From Prevotellaceae bacterium UBA5903 (GTDB lineage: Bacteria > Bacteroidota > Bacteroidia > Bacteroidales > Bacteroidaceae), in assembly GCA_002431845.1 (NCBI GenBank), contig DJEH01000024.1, forward strand, positions 5,770 through 17,706: a stretch of 11,937 bases of DNA, written 5' to 3'. Below, piece by piece: positions 1 through 5,990 of the stretch. The stretch's first letter is position 1. Each line of letters opens with the position of its first letter. The notes beneath the pieces were generated by a model. That model searched no databases and was not told the origin of the DNA. It saw only the letters and a program-made list of their open reading frames with translations. A program made the position numbers and the translations under genes.

Positions 1-153
1 GTATGTGTGTGGAGCAACTATTTGAGTAGAACACTCAATACAACAATGCCTCTAAAACAAAACAATCCACTACGCTTTGCACAAGGTGACTGCAATTTTT
101 TAAAACATCTTGCTGATTACAATGGTATTCGTAAGCACCAAGTTCTTTATTAA
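1..153 (+). CDS. 3' end of an unidentified gene, cut by the window edge
   Basis: The first forward frame is open from base 1 through 50 codons to a TAA at 151-153. The peptide contains ...NNPLRFAQGDCNFLKHLADY... and ends in HQVLY. I do not recognise the family. The composition looks like an ordinary soluble protein end, with mixed charged, aromatic and aliphatic residues and no low complexity. If real, the gene runs rightward and converges on the leftward HIT gene, which fits the large inverted repeats found in between. The evidence is only an open frame at an edge, so a chance frame is possible. Confidence 0.4.
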   Translation, partial: VCVWSNYLSRTLNTTMPLKQNNPLRFAQGDCNFLKHLADYNGIRKHQVLY

Positions 154-438
154 GCCTTTTCAAAGAACATGGGTGTAGATGTCCATTACAATTGCTTCCA
201 AAGCATGGTTTCAGTTCTCTCTCTCAATTCCTCTTGTATGCGCATGGCATAACAGAATGGGGAAAAACAAGATAAAGGGGGAAGTTCTTTATGCACAACA
301 TTATGATTGCATAAGAACTTCCCCCTTATCTTGTTTAGGTAATAAGGAGCGTAAGCAAGGTAGTTCCTTAAGTAGGTGTTCAAAATTAATATCAATTAAT
401 GTTGAGCATGATTATATAAATTAATTTTGAATGCCTAC
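154..438. other. Convergent intergenic region with two large hairpins, no credible gene
   Basis: This space lies between the partial rightward frame and the leftward HIT gene. Short frames of 81 and 69 codons exist on the two strands, but they run through the inverted repeats and encode no recognisable domain, signal peptide or motif, so I do not call them genes. What the region does hold is two large inverted repeats, listed separately. Bases 154-264 show nothing I can interpret. Confidence 0.6.
265..336. repeat. Long near-perfect inverted repeat (arms about 30 bases)
   Basis: Left arm 265-295 and right arm 308-336 are complementary over 29 positions. The only differences are two single-base insertions in the left arm: an extra A in the run before GGGGG and an extra T in the run before ATGCA. 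The core is GGGGGAAGTTCT against AGAACTTCCCCC, and the loop is 12 bases (296-307). Read leftward, the stem is followed by TTTTT, so it could act as a terminator for the HIT transcript. Read rightward it is followed by only a short T run. The length and near identity of the arms are more than a simple terminator needs. A small mobile hairpin or repeat family, or a structured RNA, is possible. Confidence 0.7.
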
Positions 439-441
439 TTA
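369..441. terminator. AT-rich hairpin overlapping the HIT stop codon
   Basis: Arms 369-390 and 420-441 pair over 22 positions, including two adjacent positions (TG against TG) that are G-U wobbles in RNA on either strand. The loop is 29 bases and AT-rich. The right arm includes the TAA stop codon of the HIT gene at 439-441. Its place between converging genes suggests 3'-end formation or protection for one or both transcripts. There is no classical U-tract, so a role as an intrinsic terminator is inferred from position and pairing only. Confidence 0.5.
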
Positions 442-837
442 TTGCTTGTTGAATGCTGCCAAAATCTTATTGGCAGTGTCTTGCATCACGTCGTCAGAGA
501 GTTTGAGCTTAGGCTTCTTAAAGTCCATGTCGCCCTCAGACTGCAAGGGTATAAGGTGAATGTGAGCGTGATTAACCTCTAAACCTAATACAGCCATACC
601 CACTTTGCGACAAGGAAAGGCTGATTGGATGGCAAGTGCAACATGCTTGGCAAACACTATCATCTCGGCAAGTTCGTTGTCGCTGATGTCGAAGATGTAA
701 TCAACTTCGTGTTTAGGAACGACGAGTGTGTGACCTTGTGCCAAAGGGTTAATGTCGAGAAATGCGTAGAACTTATCGCTCTCGGCGCACTTGTACGAAG
801 GAATTTCGCCAGCAATGATTTTTGAGAAAATAGTCAT
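439..837 (-). CDS. HIT family protein (histidine triad nucleotide-binding)
   Basis: A protein of 132 residues in the HIT superfamily, whose members hydrolyse or transfer nucleotidyl groups from substrates such as AMP-linked phosphoramidates and dinucleoside polyphosphates; the physiological substrate here is unknown. The family opening TIFSKIIAGEIPSYK is at the N-terminus, the strand FLDINPLAQGHTLVVPK follows, and the histidine triad NHAHIHLIP places His90, His92 and His94 in HxHxH order. The frame is open back to an ATG at 888, but I chose the ATG at 837: the extra 17 residues are not family-like and their codons would lie in the hairpin at 879-909. The gene follows greA by 87 bases in the same direction, an arrangement I know from other Bacteroidales. 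The lead to its start has a possible weak promoter, TTG at 888-890 and TACTTTTT 20 bases on, which lacks the final G. Confidence 0.93.
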   Translation of the reverse strand: MTIFSKIIAGEIPSYKCAESDKFYAFLDINPLAQGHTLVVPKHEVDYIFDISDNELAEMIVFAKHVALAIQSAFPCRKVGMAVLGLEVNHAHIHLIPLQSEGDMDFKKPKLKLSDDVMQDTANKILAAFNKQ

Positions 838-878
838 GGTCTTAATGCGTTTAAGATGAAAAAAGTACCTAAAAATTT

Positions 879-909
879 GTAGGCACACAAGGATGAGTTG
901 CGTGCCTAC
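879..909 (-). terminator. Hairpin between greA and the HIT gene
   Basis: In the leftward direction a 12-base stem (GTAGGCACGCAA against TTGTGTGCCTAC) closes a 7-base loop and is followed by AAATTTTT. It begins 15 bases after the greA stop codon. One position is a G-U pair in the leftward RNA but an A-C mismatch in the rightward RNA, which argues that it works in the greA transcript. It may end or attenuate transcription before the HIT gene. The tail is a weak U-tract, so read-through is likely. Confidence 0.65.
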
Positions 910-924
910 ATTATGATTGAGTGT

Positions 925-1389
925 TTAGATAGAAATGCTGAGGATTTCAAGATGAATAGTGCCTTGAGGTATCTTAACTTCAACCACATCGCCTACTTTC
1001 TTACCTAATAAGCCTTGGGCAATAGGCGTGGTGCTTGAAATTTTGCCTTCGCGTAGATTGGCTTCGCTCTCACTCACAATGGTATATTTCATAACCATGC
1101 CATTCTTAACGTTCTTCATTTCGACGGTGGTGAGAATTTGCACTACATCCGATTTAATCTTAGATTTATCAATAATCTTAGCTTCTGCAATAGCCTTTTT
1201 CATGGCTGCAATGCGGCCTTCGAGTTTTGCTTGGTTCTCTTTAGCAGCATCGTATTCGCTGTTTTCAGAAAGGTCGCCCTTGTCAGCTGCTTCTGCAATA
1301 GCTGCTGAGGCTGCAGGACGTTCAATAGATTCCATGTGACGGAGTTGAGCTACCATTTTATCGTAGCCCTCTTGTGTCATGTAAGCCAT
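925..1389 (-). CDS. greA: Transcription elongation factor GreA
   Basis: A cytoplasmic factor that enters the RNA polymerase secondary channel and stimulates cleavage of backtracked transcripts. The 154 residues are close to the usual length of about 158. Residues 1-75 form the N-terminal coiled coil, with the acidic tip GDLSENSEYDAAKENQ (residues 38-53), where Asp39 and Glu42 correspond to the Mg-coordinating pair of the family. Residues 80-154 form the FKBP-like C-terminal domain, with the signature STTPIAQGLLGKKVGD and the ending GTIHLEILSI. I chose the first ATG because MAYMTQEGYDKM matches Bacteroidetes GreA starts. It is the first gene of a leftward pair with the HIT gene. A putative promoter lies about 150 bases upstream at 1540-1570, and a hairpin lies 15 bases after the stop. 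Confidence 0.97.
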   Translation of the reverse strand: MAYMTQEGYDKMVAQLRHMESIERPAASAAIAEAADKGDLSENSEYDAAKENQAKLEGRIAAMKKAIAEAKIIDKSKIKSDVVQILTTVEMKNVKNGMVMKYTIVSESEANLREGKISSTTPIAQGLLGKKVGDVVEVKIPQGTIHLEILSISI

Positions 1390-1539
1390 AATTTGTTTGT
1401 AGTATTATTTTTTGTTCTTGTTATATACTAAAAAGTGGAGTGGAGTAGTAAGGTGTGGCGTAAAAAAAACCGAAAGAACTCCAATGCTGTTTTAACTTGG
1501 AATCCTTTCAACTTCACCTTAATAACTATTTTCCGTATG

Positions 1540-1570
1540 CAAAAATAGTCCTTTATTTTGAATAAGCCAA
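1540..1570 (-). promoter_or_regulatory. Putative Bacteroidetes sigma promoter for greA
   Basis: On the minus strand, TATTTTTG (complement of 1540-1547) fits the -7 consensus TAnnTTTG. TTG (complement of 1568-1570) lies 20 bases upstream as a partial -33 element. The spacing matches the Bacteroidetes primary sigma factor pattern. The -33 element is incomplete and the implied leader is about 145 bases, so this is a moderate call. Confidence 0.45.
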
Positions 1571-1723
1571 CTTATGCGCTCGCTTTTTGCTTTTTTTGCC
1601 AATTGTTGCTTATAGATGCTTTTGTATAAACGCTTTATATGGTGCTGAAGGAACGCTCATCATTAGATTTTCCTTGCTTTTCGATGTTTTTATGCAAAAA
1701 ATATAATTTTTTTTGCTGAAATG

Positions 1724-1754
1724 TTTGGTAGTAAAAAAAAAGTTTGTACCTTTG
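1724..1754 (+). promoter_or_regulatory. Bacteroidetes sigma promoter for tRNA-Gln
   Basis: TTTG at 1724-1727 and TACCTTTG at 1747-1754 are separated by 19 bases, an excellent match to the Bacteroidetes -33/-7 consensus. A run of A bases sits in the spacer. The tRNA begins 34 bases after the -7 element, leaving room for a short 5' leader to be removed by RNase P. Confidence 0.8.
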
Positions 1755-1788
1755 CATCGCAAAACAGATAAGACATCTGTTAAGTGGA

Positions 1789-1859
1789 TGTTCCATGGTG
1801 TAATGGCAGCACTAGAGTTTTTGGTTCTCTCAGTCCCCGTTCGAATCGGAGTGGAACAA
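1789..1859 (+). tRNA. tRNA-Gln (anticodon TTG)
   Basis: The cloverleaf can be drawn by hand. Acceptor stem TGTTCCA (1789-1795) pairs with TGGAACA (1852-1858) and A1859 is the discriminator. The D arm is GTG...CAC. The anticodon loop TTTTGGT places TTG at positions 34-36, which reads CAA and CAG. The T arm has the invariant TTCGAAT loop. The 3' CCA is not encoded. Two stem positions are not Watson-Crick pairs: T-T at the pair closing the anticodon loop and C-A in the T stem. The gene is a single unit with its own promoter upstream and an intrinsic terminator 20 bases downstream. Confidence 0.92.
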
Positions 1860-1878
1860 CATTTTTCCCCTTTTCATT

Positions 1879-1924
1879 GAATCTTACGCAAATCTTCCCC
1901 AAAGGCGTAAGATTCTTTTTTGTT
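1879..1924 (+). terminator. Intrinsic terminator after tRNA-Gln
   Basis: A perfect 11-base stem, GAATCTTACGC (1879-1889) with GCGTAAGATTC (1905-1915), closes a 15-base loop and is followed by TTTTTTGTTT. This is a textbook rho-independent terminator in the rightward direction and sets the 3' end of the tRNA transcript. Confidence 0.9.
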
Positions 1925-1985
1925 TATATGCTATTGCTGATATGCTGTTGGGGACGTAATGTAAACAAAACTTCATACGTTTTTC

Positions 1986-2017
1986 TTTGCAAGTCATGGC
2001 ATTAATGCTTAACTTTG
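1986..2017 (+). promoter_or_regulatory. Bacteroidetes sigma promoter for the secreted protein gene
   Basis: TTTG at 1986-1989 and TAACTTTG at 2010-2017 are separated by 20 bases, matching the Bacteroidetes -33/-7 consensus. The start codon at 2056 lies 38 bases beyond the -7 element. The leader between them is AT-rich, as is usual for well-translated Bacteroidetes genes without a Shine-Dalgarno sequence. Confidence 0.8.
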
Positions 2018-2055
2018 CTCGCAGATAAAACATTATTTATTTTAAAACTTTAAAA

Positions 2056-3096
2056 ATGCGTATGAAAAAGATTTTACTCTCTTTATTCGCTTTGTTTGCA
2101 GTATTTGCTACCGCATTTGCTGACAACGTAACTATTGCTTGGAGTTCTGCCTCAGATTGGAGCACAGATGAAACAACAGGTGCATTTTCTTACACACAGG
2201 GTATCTATAGCCTTTCAGCTGTAAAGAATAATGGTTCTACAGCTCCTATTGTAAATAGTAATTTCAACGATTTGCGTGTTTATGCCAAGGGCGATCTTAC
2301 CATTTCTACTACTGGCGAAAACATGACACAAATTACTTTTTATCTTTCTGACCAAGCTAAAAAACGTCAAACAGACATTACAGCTTCAGTAGGTACCATT
2401 GAAATCAATACGACCGATTGGGTTGCTACTTGGACGGGAAATGCAAAAGAAGTAACTTTTACTGTTGGCGACAAGGCTACATTAGGCAGCGATGGTAATG
2501 CAAAAGCTGGTCAATTCTGCATTAAGAACTTGACTATTAGTACCAATGGCGATACACCTGAAGTTCCTGACACTCCTAAAAAGCCTGCAGCTAAAGGTGA
2601 TGGTACATTAGAAAATCCTTTCAATGCTGTTGCTGCAACCGAATACGTTAGCGCACTTGATGCTGATGTAAACTCTGAAAACGACATTTATATCAAAGGT
2701 ATTGTTTCATCAGTAATTAGTGGTGGTTACGGTACTCAATATGGCAATGCTACATTCAAAATCTCTGAAGATGGTTCTGCTAACTACGAGTTCTATGTAT
2801 TCCGTGCTCTTTACTTGGAGAATGCTAAGTATGATAGCAAAGATTTGACCAACATCAAAGTAGGTGACGAAGTTATCGTTTGTGGCAAAGTAGTCAACTA
2901 CAAAGGTAATACTCCCGAAACGGTTAGTGGTAAAGCTTATCTCTACTCACTCAATGGTCATGGTACAATTACAGGCATCAACACTGCTAAGGCAAATGCA
3001 GCAGCTCAAGCTATCTATAGCATTGATGGTCGCCGCTTGACTAAGGCCGTTAAGGGCATTAATATCATTAATGGTAAGAAGGTAATCATTAAGTAA
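2056..3096 (+). CDS. Secreted two-domain protein with OB-fold-like domain, function unknown
   Basis: A 346-residue exported protein. Residues 1-22 form a signal peptide (MKKILLSLFALFAVFATAFA core, cleavage after AFA). Residues 23-163 look like an all-beta domain rich in Thr, Ser and Asn. Residues 164-181 are a Pro/Lys/Thr linker. Residues 182-302 (GTLENPFNAV..., ...DIYIKGIVSSV..., ...VGDEVIVCGKVV...) resemble the OB-fold-like domains seen in many secreted Bacteroidetes proteins. The C-terminus 318-346 (AIYSIDGRRL...KGINIINGKKVIIK) is a tail very common in secreted Prevotella proteins and resembles a type IX secretion sorting domain; the sorting role is inferred. The ATG at 2062 is an equally possible start. 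The gene is monocistronic, with its own promoter and a terminator 34 bases after the stop. Its ligand and role cannot be read from the sequence. Confidence 0.88.
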   Translation: MRMKKILLSLFALFAVFATAFADNVTIAWSSASDWSTDETTGAFSYTQGIYSLSAVKNNGSTAPIVNSNFNDLRVYAKGDLTISTTGENMTQITFYLSDQAKKRQTDITASVGTIEINTTDWVATWTGNAKEVTFTVGDKATLGSDGNAKAGQFCIKNLTISTNGDTPEVPDTPKKPAAKGDGTLENPFNAVAATEYVSALDADVNSENDIYIKGIVSSVISGGYGTQYGNATFKISEDGSANYEFYVFRALYLENAKYDSKDLTNIKVGDEVIVCGKVVNYKGNTPETVSGKAYLYSLNGHGTITGINTAKANAAAQAIYSIDGRRLTKAVKGINIINGKKVIIK

Positions 3097-3130
3097 AAAA
3101 GGCGTTTAGAAAGCATCTAAATGTAAAATA

Positions 3131-3179
3131 AAAGCATCCTCGTTGCAACAGACAATGTTGCGGTGAGGATGCTTTCTTT
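3131..3179. terminator. Bidirectional terminator hairpin between converging genes
   Basis: AAAGCATCCTC (3131-3141) pairs with GAGGATGCTTT (3165-3175). The stem continues inward through three G-T wobble positions and GCAAC/GTTGC to a 7-base loop, giving about 19 pairs. Rightward it is followed by CTTTG, and leftward by TATTTTAC. It lies 34 bases after the secreted-protein gene and about 45 bases after the last gene of the facing operon, so it can serve both. Confidence 0.82.
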
Positions 3180-3222
3180 GTATATACTCTTTTTTGTGTG
3201 GAGCCTGTTTAAGATCGTTTGA

Positions 3223-3834
3223 TTATTCTCTCCAAGGATATTTAACGTGTGTGCGACTATCAGTTTTGTTTGAAGGATCAACAAAGTAGCCCTTTTGCGA
3301 TGCTTTGCCATCAACAAGTTCCTTAACATTGCCGCTTTCCTTCTTCTCTTCGGTATAGGTTTCTTCGTAGTCGGGTGTGTTGTCTGATGGTGGCACAATG
3401 TTAATGTCGAACACCATGGTGGCAAATCCCTTGGGCAGTACGTTGCCAAAGAGCCGTATGCAATGGCGTACATATCCCACGTTTTTATCCGTTTCGAAGG
3501 TAAAAGCCAACGTTAGTGTATCGTGGGGTGGAATAGACTTAACGTTGGTTTGATCGCTGACAATGCATCCGCACGAAGGCTGAATGTCGTCTATCAAAAA
3601 TGGGTCGTCACCTATATTAACTACCTTGAACGATATGTTCACCTCGTCTCCTGCCACAACGGGATAGTAGTGGCGCACGGAGTCTTCTACCATAAGAGCT
3701 GTAGGTTGTATTTTCTTTTTACAGCCCGAAAACATGGGCATGGCAGCTACCAACATTACGCTCAGCAATGTGGTAGTAGTTTTTGCATGCACATGGCGCA
3801 ATTGGGTGTAAGCACCATAAATATGTTTGTTCAT
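3223..3834 (-). CDS. DUF1573 domain lipoprotein
   Basis: About 203 residues. The N-terminus has a basic stretch, a hydrophobic run (LLSVMLVAAMPMF) and a lipobox-like FSGC, with Cys38 as the likely lipidated residue. The following CKKK lacks the acidic residues that favour surface export in Bacteroidetes, so the protein probably faces the periplasm. Residues 45-150 form an Ig-like DUF1573 domain, with VNIGDDPFLIDDIQPSCGC; the Cys-Gly-Cys at 88-90 is typical of the family. The tail is rich in Glu, Lys and Asp. DUF1573 proteins have no agreed function; binding or scaffolding is plausible. I preferred the ATG at 3834 because the alternative at 3873 adds a non-signal extension overlapping the gene before it. 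It is the last gene of the five-gene leftward operon, 14 bases after the DUF4838 gene. Confidence 0.85.
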   Translation of the reverse strand: MNKHIYGAYTQLRHVHAKTTTTLLSVMLVAAMPMFSGCKKKIQPTALMVEDSVRHYYPVVAGDEVNISFKVVNIGDDPFLIDDIQPSCGCIVSDQTNVKSIPPHDTLTLAFTFETDKNVGYVRHCIRLFGNVLPKGFATMVFDINIVPPSDNTPDYEETYTEEKKESGNVKELVDGKASQKGYFVDPSNKTDSRTHVKYPWRE

Positions 3835-3848
3835 GTTGCTATTTATAT

Positions 3849-5990
3849 TCAAAATGCTTCTATTTCGTCGCATGCCAATGTTACCTTACCTTTCTTAGGG
3901 TTTTGGATAGCTCTAATTTCTAATGGACTCTTAGGTTCTATGCCAGTAACACTAACATTTGCTTCGGTTCTCGAAAAGCCACTTTGTGTGGTTGCAGATA
4001 GCGTAGATTTACCTTTATTCTGTCCGTTCTGCCATACTTCAACTGCAATAGGTGCATAGATGTGCCACTTGGGAGCATGCAAGAAGGAAAGATGTATGTT
4101 GCAATTAGAGGGTAGCGAAGATGCTACTTCCACTTTGAAAGGTTTGGCAGCACTAATAACCCAACCCGTATGGTAATCTGTAGTAAACCCTTGTTTGCCA
4201 TCTGTAAGTATGCTAAGGTCGGTATATTCGTCGTCGAGCTTACACAGGGGCTTTAGCGTAGTGTGAAGTAGCAGGTTGTTGCTATGCTTTAGCCAAGGAT
4301 AAGAGGCAGACCATTGCTTGATGTATTCGTCTAAAGAGCCGTATGCTTCGCGGTAGTTGGTTAGGTCCTTAAAGCCTTTATAACCATTGAGCAAACCGAG
4401 TGTTTGAGAAAGTTGGCTACTTGTTGGCGCTTGTGGTTGCAAGCGATAAAGTTCTAATCGCGTAAAGTTAAGAGCCGTAAGCAACTTGTTCAAACTCTTG
4501 CGTTCGCTATCTGTCGAACCCTTAGAAGCCTTGTCAAGAGCATTCCAAAATTGGTTAAACTCATTAGCATCGAGATATTGCTTTGTAAGGTCTTTTATAC
4601 CCGAGTAAGGCGAAAGCGTAGTCTTTGAAGCCCTATTTTCTATGCTTTGGTAGTATTGGTTGCAGATAGAAGCCGTGACAGGATAGCACTTGCCGAAGTA
4701 TTTGCTGCAAGCATCTTCTATCTTAATATCGGGGTCGCGCAACAGTTGGGCGATGACATAAGTTTGCACATCATCGAAACTTGCATAATCGTATCCACTG
4801 CCATTAAAGAACACGCCTTTAACGCCTAATTGCTTCATGTATTGTAAGCGCGATTGCAGCGAGTGTAAGCAAGGATAAGGGGTAAGATAGTCATCAAAGT
4901 TGCGCATATAGTCCCATACATAAATGCGATTAGAAGCCTTTTGCCATGCTTTAATCGTGTTCTCAAATACAGACCGTGCAGCCTTATTCTTTATATCAGT
5001 AGTTAGAGGAAGACTCATTGCACTAACCAATACTCCCACATTGTTGGGCAAGATGTGAGAAGGTGGTTGCGTAGTTGTGGCATACGATGAGGTGAAGAAT
5101 AAATGCTTAGGGAAGCGGCGTGCCAATCGTTCAACCATCTTTGTTACAGCCGGAGTTGCCGATGTTGTTGTGTTGCCCGCTTTGCGGCAGTCTGCGCATT
5201 GGCACACTTCGCCGTTGTCGTTAGGCATAACGGCAAAGCGTATGGTTTCGTCGTTATTACCCTCTCCGTAGTTGTCTATAACAAAGCTTTCATACGCCTT
5301 GTATGTGGCTTCGTTTGAGAAACAAAACTGCTCATCAGAGCGTTTGCCATCAACAAGGGCTTTAGCAGATGTAGGGATAATGCCGTCTGCAAAAATCTTG
5401 TGCATATTATGTCCCCACAGCCCCCAATCGAAATCAACATTCTGAGTGCCTAATATAGGCAGCATATCAGCATTGCTGTTTGAAGGAGAGTAGATGCCCC
5501 TATATTCAAAGGCAAAAGTGCCGGCAGTGTCGCGTTCGCAGCTAAGTACAGAGGGTGGGAGGTCGGATGAAGCAAAACGTGCATCGCCCTCTGAAGCCGC
5601 AGCCATAAACTGATATTGCAGCCATAGCATAGCCTCGGTATTGCGTGCAGAGAGGTGAATGCTCTTATCGTCGCGCTCCACCTTATAATCGGTTTCGAGC
5701 GTAGGATTGAGGTCTACCACAACTTGCAGTTGGCTTTCGTCTTGTGCAGGAGTGGCAATCACGCAGTCAATATCAGTAGAGCGCTTCTGAAAATGTTTCT
5801 TCAAGTAAGTAGCCCATTTTACGTCCTTAGCGTCAGCTTTGTCAGCAGGTACAATGGCATACTCGCTGTAGTCAGCAAACGGACGTACGTTTGCAAGGCT
5901 ACACCCACATGTAAGAGACAAGGGCGTAGCCAATAGAATAGAGCAGAAAGGCACTACTATATGCTTAGAAATTAATAAGGACTTGAGCAT
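3849..5990 (-). CDS. Exported glycoside-hydrolase-like protein, DUF4838 type
   Basis: About 713 residues from the ATG at 5990. I chose this start because it opens directly on a signal peptide (MLKSLLISKH then a hydrophobic run); Cys30 within TCGCS may be a lipidation site, though the lipobox is poor. Residues 40-135 resemble the N-terminal alpha/beta domain of GH20 and GH67 enzymes. Residues 160-430 form the likely catalytic barrel, with WGLWGHN (189-195), MPNDNGEVCQCADC (255-268, the C-x-C-x-x-C of DUF4838) and GVKGVFFNG (389-397). The middle part is helical. Residues from about 590 (LSILTDGKQG, YHTGW) to the end look like a beta-sandwich carbohydrate-binding domain. The start overlaps the end of the TPR/barrel gene by 26 bases, suggesting coupled translation. 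From context I infer that it trims or edits the exported polysaccharide in the periplasm. No substrate or catalytic acid can be assigned. Confidence 0.82.
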   Translation of the reverse strand: MLKSLLISKHIVVPFCSILLATPLSLTCGCSLANVRPFADYSEYAIVPADKADAKDVKWATYLKKHFQKRSTDIDCVIATPAQDESQLQVVVDLNPTLETDYKVERDDKSIHLSARNTEAMLWLQYQFMAAASEGDARFASSDLPPSVLSCERDTAGTFAFEYRGIYSPSNSNADMLPILGTQNVDFDWGLWGHNMHKIFADGIIPTSAKALVDGKRSDEQFCFSNEATYKAYESFVIDNYGEGNNDETIRFAVMPNDNGEVCQCADCRKAGNTTTSATPAVTKMVERLARRFPKHLFFTSSYATTTQPPSHILPNNVGVLVSAMSLPLTTDIKNKAARSVFENTIKAWQKASNRIYVWDYMRNFDDYLTPYPCLHSLQSRLQYMKQLGVKGVFFNGSGYDYASFDDVQTYVIAQLLRDPDIKIEDACSKYFGKCYPVTASICNQYYQSIENRASKTTLSPYSGIKDLTKQYLDANEFNQFWNALDKASKGSTDSERKSLNKLLTALNFTRLELYRLQPQAPTSSQLSQTLGLLNGYKGFKDLTNYREAYGSLDEYIKQWSASYPWLKHSNNLLLHTTLKPLCKLDDEYTDLSILTDGKQGFTTDYHTGWVISAAKPFKVEVASSLPSNCNIHLSFLHAPKWHIYAPIAVEVWQNGQNKGKSTLSATTQSGFSRTEANVSVTGIEPKSPLEIRAIQNPKKGKVTLACDEIEAF

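Larger units (their letters stand above)
1390..1788. other. Divergent intergenic region between greA and tRNA-Gln
   Basis: About 400 bases without a gene. It holds a putative leftward promoter for greA (1540-1570) and a strong rightward promoter for the tRNA (1724-1754). The stretch 1575-1720 is AT-rich with T runs and no reading frame or hairpin I can support. The greA leader from the putative start site to the ATG is about 145 bases, long enough for regulation, but I found no recognisable riboswitch in it. Confidence 0.6.

Noticed and set aside
265..336. Insertion-sequence terminal repeats
   Set aside because: The arms are only 12 bases apart with no transposase between or beside them and no visible target duplication.
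186..395. A 69-codon leftward frame after the HIT gene
   Set aside because: It runs through both arms of the large inverted repeat and has no family resemblance.
838..888. A longer HIT protein starting at the ATG at 888
   Set aside because: The 17 extra residues do not match the family, and their codons lie in the hairpin after greA; the family start is the ATG at 837.
1784..2005. A 73-codon rightward reading frame
   Set aside because: It begins just before tRNA-Gln and runs through the tRNA, its terminator and the next promoter; it is a chance frame.
3523..4059. A 178-codon rightward frame opposite the DUF1573 and DUF4838 genes
   Set aside because: It is antisense to two well-supported genes, has no promoter, and encodes no recognisable domain; long antisense frames are common opposite real genes.
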